Shown: positions 33,579 through 42,558 of the stretch, piece by piece
Numbering within the stretch: position 1 is the first letter of the stretch
Layout of the letters: each line of letters starts with the position of its first letter
Assembly (NCBI GenBank): GCA_965644295.1
Contig: CBFFRP010000426.1
Span: forward strand, 62,001 to 126,000
Source: Paraphysomonas bandaiensis
Taxonomy: Eukaryota > Chrysophyceae
Direction of reading: 5' to 3'
Length of the DNA: 64,000 bases
Notes under the pieces: generated by a model
The model's input: the letters and a program-made list of their open reading frames with translations, nothing else
What the model was told of the DNA's origin: nothing
The model's database searches: none
Position numbers and translations under genes: made by a program

Positions 33579-33913
33579 AATGTATGGTGTGGATATGATG
33601 ATAAGATGCGTTGTTCATATCATGAGGAGTGGATTATGTAATGAAGGGAGTGGGTTGATGTATCATCTGATAGAGAAAATGATGTATCTCCTTTAATATA
33701 TGGAGATGATTGAACTATATCATATTGTGGAATTGTGGACTGTACTATAGAAGAGGGCTGTGCATAACACTTGCATTGTATATATATGTGTATGTACAAC
33801 ATGCATACTTTTTAATGGTGGATGTCAGCATATACGTATATACACATACATATACACATACATATACACGCATGTACACAATGTGTACACTGTACTGTAT
33901 TTTGTTGTATTGT

Positions 33914-34161
33914 ATGTATGTATGTATGTATGTATGTATGTATGTATGTATGTATGTATGTATGTATGTATGTATGTATGTATGTATGTATGTATGTATG
34001 TATGTATGTATGTATGTATGTATGTATGTATGTATGTATGTATGTATGTATGTATGTATGTATGTATGTATGTATGTATGTATGTATGTATGTATGTATG
34101 TATGTATGTATGTATGTATGTATGTATGTATGTATTATGTATGTATGTATGTATGTATGTA
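33914..34161. repeat. (TGTA)n microsatellite, left part
   Basis: About 245 bp of pure tetranucleotide repeat with one TATTATG break near 34135. It continues after the copia element at 39136, so the element split one tract. 33579-33913 holds AT-rich DNA without a gene. Confidence 0.95.
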
Positions 34162-34448
34162 CGTAGAGGAATGAGAGGATGTTCTTTTCAGTTTAGTACT
34201 TGAAGTGACTGTATAAGATATACATAGGGCACATAGAGGTGTATGGTGTTATATTATGCAGTGTGTAGTGTACGGCTGTAGAATAGAGGCATAATTTCCT
34301 CTTACTGAGAAGTTCTGTAGTAACTGTAAAGAGAACCTTGCTTTGACTACCTGTAGTGTAGACTGTGTGAAAGCAACGGGGGTATTCCGTCCGTTTATTG
34401 ATTTGTAACATCCGTAACATTCGACCGAGTACCGTATTTTTCTCTGCG
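34162..34448 (+). repeat. 5' LTR of copia element
   Basis: 287 bp, starting CGTAGAGGAATGAG and ending TTTCTCTGCG. It is flanked on the left by ATGTA, also found right of the 3' LTR. It differs from the 3' LTR mainly by an 11-bp segment (TAACTGTAAAG region, near 34320). The termini are CG...CG with an imperfect inverted repeat CGTAGAG/CTCTGCG rather than TG...CA. A TATATTA at 34250-34256 may be a TATA box. Confidence 0.93.
34290..34304 (+). promoter_or_regulatory. LTR segment complementary to the primer-binding position
   Basis: CATAATTTCCTCTTA (plus the following C) is the exact reverse complement of 34448-34463, directly after the LTR. It lies about 35-40 nt downstream of the possible TATA box, where the transcript could start. 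It is repeated in the 3' LTR at 38988-39002. Confidence 0.7.
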
Positions 34449-34463
34449 TAAGAGGAAATTATG
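34448..34463 (+). promoter_or_regulatory. Putative primer-binding site (self-priming)
   Basis: GTAAGAGGAAATTATG overlaps the end of the LTR and the Gag start codon (34461). Only 12 nt separate LTR and ATG, leaving little room for an ordinary tRNA site. It pairs perfectly over 16 nt with 34290-34305 in the LTR. Confidence 0.6.
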
Positions 34464-37400
34464 AAGAAGACAACGAACGACAAGCCAACAAGATTTGCAA
34501 GATTCGGCAAGAAACCGAGCACCGATAGACCAGAACATGTACCGACTTTAAGATACGGTGCCAACTCGAACTTCGCCACATTCAAACAGAGGCTTGTAGT
34601 GGTGGGCATGCAAAAGTACGGTGATCTTGCACGCCTAGTAGAGCTGGACAAATATTATGAGCCCGATGCGATAAACCCAGAGGATTTTGATTTGGAAGAC
34701 GACCCCTATGGAGTTAACCTCGACCTGATGAAGGACAAGACCAAGACCAGAGGGAGATTAATAGACAAGATGCGGAACGATAGATCGGCATTCTACTCAT
34801 TCATGGTAGACCATCTGAGCCACGAATCAATGGATGCAGTCAAGCTATTAGATGAATACGAGCTCATGAACAGGACTAAGGATCCTCTACTACTATGGCT
34901 GGCTATCAAACAAACCCACAAAGTATCTACTAACTCCAGCGTAAGTACAGTGGTACGAGCAGAAGCGAGGAAAAGGTACAAAGACGCTAAACAAGGAGCA
35001 TATGAGAGTATAGTTACTTATAAGGAGAGGTTTGATCATCTATTAGAAGCCTACAAAGACATGAACAACGCGGAAATGAATGAAGAGGACATCGCGATGG
35101 ATTTCTTCGAAGGGCTGGACGACATGAGATATGGCGATTTCAAAACTAGCTATCTCAACGATCTAACAATGGGCACGCAAGCAGCACCTACACACGTAAA
35201 TGAAATATATACTAAAGCATCAAAATATCTAACGCCGAAGAGAGCAACGAGAGCAGGCGGCGGATCCGCATTCGTGAGCAAATCGAAGTCTGACAAAGGC
35301 AAGAAATCAGCAGATAGCGATGATACACCAGAGCAGCAACAAGGGAACGACACGAAGTCGCACAACAGCAAACGTGGTCAGAAAAAAAGGCAGCTCATAT
35401 GTTGGGGCTGCGGTGAGCCAGGCCACAGAATGAACGAATGCCCAGACAGTAGCCAAGAATCAGAAAACAAGCACTGCACGACAACAATGTTGAACGCCTT
35501 CACGTCAGGAAGCGAGCCATTCCAATGGTACGAGGTATTACTCGACAACCAGGCGGATGTCTCGGTAGTACACCCAAGACTACTGAACAATGTAAGACCG
35601 GCGTCCAAAGGATGCACCGTGGCGGGATTATCGGGACACGCACTGGAACTACCGAATGTAGGCGAGCTAGACCAATTCTTCACCTGTAAGACAGCAGATG
35701 AGCTAAGGGCAAGCGTGCTATGTCAGGCGGACGTAGAAGACATATATGAAGTGACATATAGGCAGGGAGAGTCTTTCACTGTCCACTTACCTGACAGTGA
35801 TTTGACTTTCTATCGAAAGAACAAGATGTATGTGGCCGACATGCGCGACTGGGCGACGGCCAAAGTCAACGTAACGACTGTAGCGGAGCGCGAAGCCCAA
35901 TATTCGAAAGTAGAAGTCGCGAGAGCGCGAGAAGCACGAGACCTGATCCGAAACTCGGGCTTCGACTCGGAGAGAGATGCTGTGCAGCTAGTGAGCGACG
36001 GAAACGTTACAGGGGTGCGACTTACCCCGAGTGATATCAGAAGAGCTTTTGACATATATGGGAGACCGTTCGAAGCGGTGAGAGGCAAGCAGACGAATAA
36101 GAAAGTCAGCCGGCAATACGCGGATCCGGAACTGAAGGCAGAACAGCAGAAGGAGCAAAGGCTGTACACAGACATCTTCAGTGTGAGACAGCAATCGTTC
36201 ATGCTCACACTAGCGGAACCATTGGGACTAACCATCGTTACTTCACTCGAAAACGAAACAACGGATCAGTTGGGATTGGCCCTACAGGAACAAGTAAACC
36301 TGTTAAGAAGCTACGGGTACATACCGACAGTTACCTACCTGGACCCTCAGCCGGGATTCAAGGCCCTGAGAGGCAAAATCACAGGGATGGAGATTGACGT
36401 GGCAGGGGCTGGAGATCACCTGGACAAGATCGACGCGAAGATTAGGCGACTCAAAGAGACAATACGCAGTGTACATTCAGGGCTACCATGGAACCTACCA
36501 GATGCCAACGTCAGAGACCTGGTGAGATACGCCAACAGCCGCATGAACTTGAGGAGGCCATCCACCAATGGCACAACTGTAGCACCGCGAGTGGCATTGA
36601 CTGGTCGGAAACCCAATTATAAAAAGGAACTGTCACTGGCTTTCGGGGACTATGTTGAATGTTATGACCCGAAGGTCAAGAGCAATAACGCGGAGCAGGC
36701 CAGAACAGAACCATGTATCGCGCTGTACCCATCCGGCAACGCAAACGGGAGTTGGATATTTTTAAACCTTAAAACAAATAAATATGTGAGTAGGACCAAC
36801 TGGGTGAAGATGGTGACCACGCAAATAGTAATAGACGCCGTGAATAGAATATCGTCATTGCACAACAAGTCACACTCACCTGTCACGACCAGCGAGAATG
36901 AGAGTCGAGAGATCGAGGATACCACGCCACCAGCTGAGAATGACGAGATCGATAAGCCGAAGGAGCCTCACGAGGAGGGGCAGATGACAGCCATTGACAC
37001 AGACGAAGGGCACGGCCACACAGAAGAGAGAGAGAGAACAAAAATCACGGAACTAGTCGACGATGATGGCGACAGGGCTGATGGGCCGAGCGAACAGGAA
37101 CCGGGCGCTGCAACACCCAACGACATCGACGATCCGGAAATTACAGGGGTGGAAACTACAGGGATGACACACAATACAAGCGAAGTACTATCATCACCAT
37201 CAGCCGGAGCAAGGATAGCGGCAGGCACAAGAAGAAAGCCCGTAATGTATCGAGCCTATCACACAAGCGTAACCAAAGGTTTAAAGGAACACGGCAAAGA
37301 AGCCTACCTGGCGATAGTACGGGAGCTGAAGCAGCTGCTGCATGAAAAAAAGGCAATAGTTCCAGTACACCGGAGTGACCTGTCAAAGACTCAACTCAAA

Positions 37401-38843
37401 CGAACAATTCGATCGCTGATGTTCTTGAAGACGAAATACGACGGACTCGGAAGGTTCGAGAAAATCAAGGCGAGGCTGGTTGCGAACGGGGCGCAGCAGG
37501 ACCGGAAACTGTACCCAGACACGTCGTCACCCACTGTGGACATACAGTCAGTATTTGCATGCCTAGCAATAGCAGCGAGAGAGGGGAGACATGTATCGAC
37601 AATTGATATAGGTGGTGCATACCTCAATGCGGAGATGTCAGGCGAAGAGGTAATAATGGAATTGGAGCCGATGTTGGCCACAATACTCAGAAAACTAGAC
37701 CCCACAATCCAGCCGTATGTTGATGAAAGAGGCAAAATATTGGTGCGCCTAGACAAAGCGTTATATGGATGCGTGCAGAGCGCAAAGCTCTGGTATGACA
37801 CGATAAGAGCTTACCTGGAAAGCATTGGTTTCGTGGCTAACCCGGTGGATCAGTGTGTTCTCAATAGGACTGTCAACGGCAAGCAGTGCACTATAACACT
37901 ACACGTGGACGATCTGCTAGTGCTATCACAAGACAAGCGTGACACCGAGTGGTTGGTGGAACAACTAAAGAAACAATATGGTGAGGTAAAATACTGTGAT
38001 GACAAAGACATGTCGTATTTAGGTATGCATGTGAGCATGATAGATGACAGGGCAGTGGTGTCAATGAGGGCTTACCTAGACGGAGTGCTGGAGGAGGCAG
38101 CGGTCACTGGCAGAGCAGCATCTCCAGCGACATCATCACTGTTCGCAGAGGGCGCAGGACAGAAATTGGGGAGGAAGGAGGCTGCCAATTTCCATTCAGT
38201 GGTGGCCAAATTGCTATATCTATCGATAAGAGTTAGACCAGACATCCTACTCAGTATAGCGTACCTCACAACAAGAGTGAAGGGTCCGACAATCGGAGAT
38301 CAGCAGAAGTTGGATCGAGTGCTGAAATACCTTGCGCACACAAGGGATCAAGATCTGCAGCTGAAGATTGGAGAGCAGCTGCGGGTAAGAAGCTTCATCG
38401 ACGCTTCGTTCGCCACCCACGAAGACGGAAAAGGGCATACAGGCGTAGTTGTACAGCTTGGAGGGGCCACAGTACTATGCCGATCAACTAAGCAACGAAT
38501 CGTGACGAAAGACTCGACCGAATCCGAGCTGGTCGGCCTATCTGATATGATGTCTAATGCAATGAGATTACATGAGTTTGTGTGTGGGCAGGGCTATGCG
38601 CTTGACCCACCTGTTATTTATCAGGACAACTTGTCGAATCTCAGTCTCGTAACGAAAGGAGGAGGCAAATACCGATCGAAATATCTACGAGTAAGGCAGG
38701 CTTTAGTCGAAGAACACCATGATAGGGGAGACGTGAAGCTTCAGTACTTACCTACAGGAGAGATGTTGGCTGATGTGTTGACTAAACCCCTACAAGGAAA
38801 ATTGTTTCGTCATTTGATATGTCTGATCGTTGGGAACGAGTAG
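34461..38843 (+). CDS. Ty1/copia Gag-Pol polyprotein, intact
   Basis: A single frame of 1460 aa. Domains are Gag (1-300) and a CCHC knuckle C-X2-C-X4-H-X4-C at about 313-326 (CWGCGEPGHRMNEC). Next is a protease-like site near 363 (LLDNQADVSVVHPRLL, D-N in place of D-S/T-G), then a divergent integrase core with candidate D near 569 (YTDIFS) and D near 628 (YLDPQPG). The position where an Glu is expected reads KIDAKIRRLKETIR (about 656-669). RT follows with KARLVANGAQQ (about 1000), TIDIGGAYLNA and LHVDDLLVL near 1147, and RNase H with SFIDASFA near 1310, STESELVGL and ADVLTKPL at the end. No disabling mutation is visible. Confidence 0.96.
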   Translation: MKKTTNDKPTRFARFGKKPSTDRPEHVPTLRYGANSNFATFKQRLVVVGMQKYGDLARLVELDKYYEPDAINPEDFDLEDDPYGVNLDLMKDKTKTRGRLIDKMRNDRSAFYSFMVDHLSHESMDAVKLLDEYELMNRTKDPLLLWLAIKQTHKVSTNSSVSTVVRAEARKRYKDAKQGAYESIVTYKERFDHLLEAYKDMNNAEMNEEDIAMDFFEGLDDMRYGDFKTSYLNDLTMGTQAAPTHVNEIYTKASKYLTPKRATRAGGGSAFVSKSKSDKGKKSADSDDTPEQQQGNDTKSHNSKRGQKKRQLICWGCGEPGHRMNECPDSSQESENKHCTTTMLNAFTSGSEPFQWYEVLLDNQADVSVVHPRLLNNVRPASKGCTVAGLSGHALELPNVGELDQFFTCKTADELRASVLCQADVEDIYEVTYRQGESFTVHLPDSDLTFYRKNKMYVADMRDWATAKVNVTTVAEREAQYSKVEVARAREARDLIRNSGFDSERDAVQLVSDGNVTGVRLTPSDIRRAFDIYGRPFEAVRGKQTNKKVSRQYADPELKAEQQKEQRLYTDIFSVRQQSFMLTLAEPLGLTIVTSLENETTDQLGLALQEQVNLLRSYGYIPTVTYLDPQPGFKALRGKITGMEIDVAGAGDHLDKIDAKIRRLKETIRSVHSGLPWNLPDANVRDLVRYANSRMNLRRPSTNGTTVAPRVALTGRKPNYKKELSLAFGDYVECYDPKVKSNNAEQARTEPCIALYPSGNANGSWIFLNLKTNKYVSRTNWVKMVTTQIVIDAVNRISSLHNKSHSPVTTSENESREIEDTTPPAENDEIDKPKEPHEEGQMTAIDTDEGHGHTEERERTKITELVDDDGDRADGPSEQEPGAATPNDIDDPEITGVETTGMTHNTSEVLSSPSAGARIAAGTRRKPVMYRAYHTSVTKGLKEHGKEAYLAIVRELKQLLHEKKAIVPVHRSDLSKTQLKRTIRSLMFLKTKYDGLGRFEKIKARLVANGAQQDRKLYPDTSSPTVDIQSVFACLAIAAREGRHVSTIDIGGAYLNAEMSGEEVIMELEPMLATILRKLDPTIQPYVDERGKILVRLDKALYGCVQSAKLWYDTIRAYLESIGFVANPVDQCVLNRTVNGKQCTITLHVDDLLVLSQDKRDTEWLVEQLKKQYGEVKYCDDKDMSYLGMHVSMIDDRAVVSMRAYLDGVLEEAAVTGRAASPATSSLFAEGAGQKLGRKEAANFHSVVAKLLYLSIRVRPDILLSIAYLTTRVKGPTIGDQQKLDRVLKYLAHTRDQDLQLKIGEQLRVRSFIDASFATHEDGKGHTGVVVQLGGATVLCRSTKQRIVTKDSTESELVGLSDMMSNAMRLHEFVCGQGYALDPPVIYQDNLSNLSLVTKGGGKYRSKYLRVRQALVEEHHDRGDVKLQYLPTGEMLADVLTKPLQGKLFRHLICLIVGNE

Positions 38844-38859
38844 ACACATCACAGGGGTG

Positions 38860-39135
38860 CGTAGAGGAATGAGAGGATGTTCTTTTCAGTTTAGTACTTG
38901 AAGTGACTGTATAAGATATACATAGGGCACATAGAGGTGTATGGTGTTATATTATGCAGTGTGTAGTGTACGGCTGTAGAATAGAGGCATAATTTCCTCT
39001 TACTGAGAAGTTCTGTAGTGAACCTTGCTTTGACTACCTGTAGTGTAGACTGTGTGAAAGCAACGGGGGTATTCCGTCCGTTTATTGATTTGTAACATCC
39101 GTAACATTCGACCGAGTACCGTATTTTTCTCTGCG
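38860..39135 (+). repeat. 3' LTR of copia element
   Basis: 276 bp, matching the 5' LTR apart from the 11-bp indel. It is preceded by the short purine run AGGGG (polypurine-tract position) and followed by ATGTA, the second copy of the 5-bp target duplication. Confidence 0.93.
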
Positions 39136-39196
39136 ATGTATGTATGTATGTATGTATGTATGTATGTATGTATGTATGTATGTATGTATGTATGTA
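39136..39196. repeat. (ATGT)n microsatellite, right part
   Basis: Short continuation of the tract at 33914-34161, separated by the copia insertion. 39197-39466 is the upstream region of the next gene, with a CT-rich stretch just before its start. Confidence 0.9.
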
Positions 39197-39466
39197 CTGC
39201 TGTACGTATGTAGGTACTCTTGTTCTTTGTTGTACATCTCTCTGCACCAGAACCACATGATGATGCTATGTATGGGTATGGAAGGCGTGTATGGTATATA
39301 TATGCATATGGTACAGTGTAGTGGTGAAGCCTACTAAGAACAACTTGCACTTCACATCATTCTAGAGTGCTTATATACACCCCACATACCACACATATAT
39401 AACCACATCCTCTACACATCACACTACAGCACCTCACCTCTCTCTCCCTCTCTCTCCTATCACATT

Positions 39467-40014
39467 ATGCTAGGAACTATTCGTATCCTATCATCCCCTG
39501 CTGTCAGACACCCCCTTCAACGGTTCAATAGGGTCCCTACTGTATACTCACGTCTATTATCAGCTAATACAGATGAACACAGTAAAACAGCTGTAGTAAG
39601 AGCATCAGAAGGACTGGGTAAGGCACGTGATCTCTTTAAAAAATATGGATATACGTTTGTTGGGACATACTTCAGTGTGTATCTAGTCACTCTTGGGTCC
39701 ATGTATCTCGCATTGGACTATGATCTCTTTAGTGCATCCACTTTTGGTTTGGATCCTGTTACGTTGACTAAAAAGGTATTCATTTTGTTTTATTCATCCT
39801 TACAAATTTAATACGTCTCATTCTTGGACAGGCATGTGACACTGTGGAATTTTATACTGGAAATACAGAGTTGCCTGCATTTATTCGACATAATCCGTGG
39901 GCTGGTGTTTTCGCGATTGCCTGGGTGATGACAAAGTTTACGGAACCTGTTAGAATAGGAGCAACTGTTTTACTAGTTCCTAGAATAGCAAGATACTTAG
40001 GGAAGAAAGTATAG
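39467..40014 (+). CDS. FAM210/DUF1279 mitochondrial membrane protein
   Basis: Exons 39467-39775 and 39832-40014 (56-nt intron), 163 aa. The N-terminus (MLGTIRILSSPAVRHPLQRF) is a typical mitochondrial presequence. The DUF1279 core is seen as LFKKYGYTFVGTYFSVYLVT, a membrane helix in which a Tyr/Thr-rich face and the KYG start are typical, and after the intron NPWAGVFAIAWVMTKFTEPV RIGATVLLVPRIARYLG, matching the conserved NPWAGTFAxAYxxxKxTxPxR segment. Family members sit in the inner mitochondrial membrane; FAM210A is linked to mitochondrial translation in animals. The exact role here is inferred. Confidence 0.88.
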
Positions 40015-40349
40015 GTATCGTTGAAGCCTTTATATATTCTACTCATCCATGAGCGTACTGCACATAATTAATAATGGAAATTTACTTGTACTGTTGTGTT
40101 CTATATATGGGGTGAAGTAGCTTAAAGTTATTTTTGTAAATTTGTGCGTGAGGCATTATTACCATTTTCTATATTGTTAATACATACTAGCGTTAAGAAG
40201 ATGTGGTAACCCTTGAAAGAAATGTATACCGGACTATGCTTTGGCCTTCAATAAATACTATTTATAATTTATAGCAATCACTATTACGTACTAAACTAAT
40301 TATCAATGCAACTTGCGGTATCAATATTACTATTAAAGCTAGGTAATAG

Positions 40350-41582
40350 CAGGGCTAGGGAACAATACAAATATATTGATTTGTGCACCAGCCAAATATT
40401 CCATCAAGAATGTTAAAGTAGCTCACAATAGTATTGCAATAATTAAAAACAATATTATGATTGCCATATGAGAAAAGCTTCTCAACTGTAGGGTGCAAAA
40501 TATACGCCCATGTACTTAAATCCAGAAAAATAAGAAAAATATTATTTACTGGTTTTTACGTACTATCGCTCGCCCTGCACTCTCTATTCATGTATACTAC
40601 TCCTCTTAATATAATATATAATACCATAATATATTATCATATATATATTATATATCACATATATATCATAGTGATAAAAAGAGACGCCTCAACGACTGAA
40701 CGATGAATGCTTACAAAAGTAGAGATATTCACAGCTGTTTTAGGAGTCCGACTTAAGACTTAATCTCACTGTAAATGAGCTCATCTGTAGCAAAGAGATG
40801 TGACGAAACCTGATGAAGCAGAAGATCTCTTATTCGACAAGCAGACCTGCTAATGGGGAAGCTAAAGCAGAGGTAGAATGCTTCCTTGCTACGTGGCTAT
40901 CCAGTCTGCTACCAGAAAATACTAATGCCAAACGATGGTTGTGCTCTATCTTCAGGTTGTGCTCAAGTGGTTGTGTAGAAGAAAGGCTACCGGATGTAGA
41001 CTTATATGATTCCTAATCCCTACTGCTCGACCGAATTCCGATATCACCGCCCTTCTGCTCGACGACTTGAGAAATGTACCTCCATAAATGTGAACGCCTG
41101 TCCAGCGCAGCTAGACTTATTACCTCAGTGCTGCGGTAAAGAATGCACTCTACTACACTTGATATTATTATGATGTTGTTTCTGAAAGCTAATCGACACT
41201 TGTGGTCGGATGCATAATTCAATTATTTTTGAATGAATGTGGTGATAATATGGCTCAGAGAATGAGTAGGAGGAGAGTTGTGACTAGCTAAACAGTAGGT
41301 AGTCTTTCGCTAGCACAGTAGTGTGTTTGGTTATTATTTTATCTTAATGACTAGTACTAAATACGGAATCTACGCAATTACTGAAAAGCGATACTACTAT
41401 ACTGAAATAGTATTGTTGGGACGGTTAAAAAACTCCATAAATATTATTGGTGCTACGCAATTGCTGGAAAGCGATACTACTATATTGCAACAGTATTGTT
41501 GGGCCGGTTAAAAACTCCATATATATAAAAAACCGTGACACTCTCTAACAATAGTTTTGCAATATATTGTTCCCTAGCCCTG
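40350..41582. mobile_element. Non-autonomous hAT-type element, 1233 bp
   Basis: The ends are CAGGGCTAGGGAACAATA and its reverse complement. The 8-bp flanks GGTAATAG and GATAATAG differ at one base, as expected for a hAT target duplication. No transposase is seen inside. An internal tandem duplication of about 80 bp lies at about 41370-41515 (CGATACTACTATA, GGTTAAAAA words). 40015-40349 shows no gene. Confidence 0.8.
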
Positions 41583-41617
41583 GATAATAGTACATATTAG
41601 TTATTAGTTTGACAAAC

Positions 41618-42441
41618 CAGGGCTGCGTATTAATTAATTGTCAATTAATTGACGCAGGTTGTAGTCAATTATAATTGCAATTATTACTTGCTGTCTCAAT
41701 TTCAACTATAGCAATTAACTGCAATTATTTAGTACTAAAATACACTAGCTGCGAATATATATATAGCTACCTCAACTGTCATTTCATTCCAGAGGCAACG
41801 ATTCATGCGTAAAAACATAATTAGCACTAAATGTTGAGGAGTCAAGCTCTTGAGCAAGCCCGTCATAACAATCGTAGCTCTACTGAACAACCTCTCAACC
41901 TTATTGGTTGTGCTATGCAAGTGTTTCATCCGTAACGAGTTTGCTGGTTAAGTCTTGCTCGCTTCCGCTGCCTGCTACCATCAAACAAACGTTGCGCTGC
42001 GTCGTCATTCGGAGCTAGACTCGCACCGTCATAATCTTCTTCTTCCTCATCGAACAAATATATTTTAGTTTGATCCTTTGCCGTCGGAGTTACGGCTTTG
42101 TTGCCACATTGAATCTTCACGACTGCCTTTTCGAAAGCAGCGTTATGAATAATAGCAGCACTGTCGCCCAGATGACACTCAACAATCGGGTGCATTATGA
42201 AGGGTTCGTCAATCAAATTGGATTTTTTTACTAAAAATGCCGTTTTTTAACAACTTTTCAGCTTAAAAAGGTGGGTTTTTTAATATCAATTAATTGCACT
42301 AAATTGACAGTTAATTGATGCTAGCTGGAGTCAATTATAATTGCAATTATGAATCGATGTCCCAATTTCAACAATTGCTATTTCAATAATTGACAATTAA
42401 TTGCAATTAATTGAAAATCAATTAATTGATACGCAGCCCTA
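41618..42441. mobile_element. hAT element with decayed transposase, 824 bp
   Basis: The ends are CAGGGCTGCGTATTAATTAA and (other strand) TAGGGCTGCGTATCAATTAA. An exact 8-bp target duplication TGACAAAC lies at 41610-41617 and 42442-42449. Subterminal regions are full of CAATTAATTG words. Inside are remains of a transposase on the minus strand. Ends of the same family are found at 14566, 17259 and 30557. Confidence 0.93.
41735..42216 (-). pseudogene. hAT transposase C-terminal fragment, frameshifted
   Basis: Two frames, 41926-42216 and 41735-41929, together give the end of a hAT transposase. The second has the dimerisation motif STTNKVERLFSRATIVMTGL followed by SLTPQHLVLIMFLRMNR and a Trp. The first frame ends at TRYG just before it, so a frameshift near 41930 separates them. 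The DDE catalytic part is absent. Confidence 0.85.
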
Positions 42442-42558
42442 TGACAAACAATCAATGTCACTATAGATTGCGTAAAGTTTCCTTCTCAACGACGGAGGAT
42501 GTATGATGCTGAAAACAGAAAACAAACATCCAATTATTACATTCACATACACTCAATA

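Noticed and set aside
34193-38438. Antisense frames of 60-150 aa within the copia element
   Set aside because: Shadows of the long Gag-Pol frame, with no independent features.
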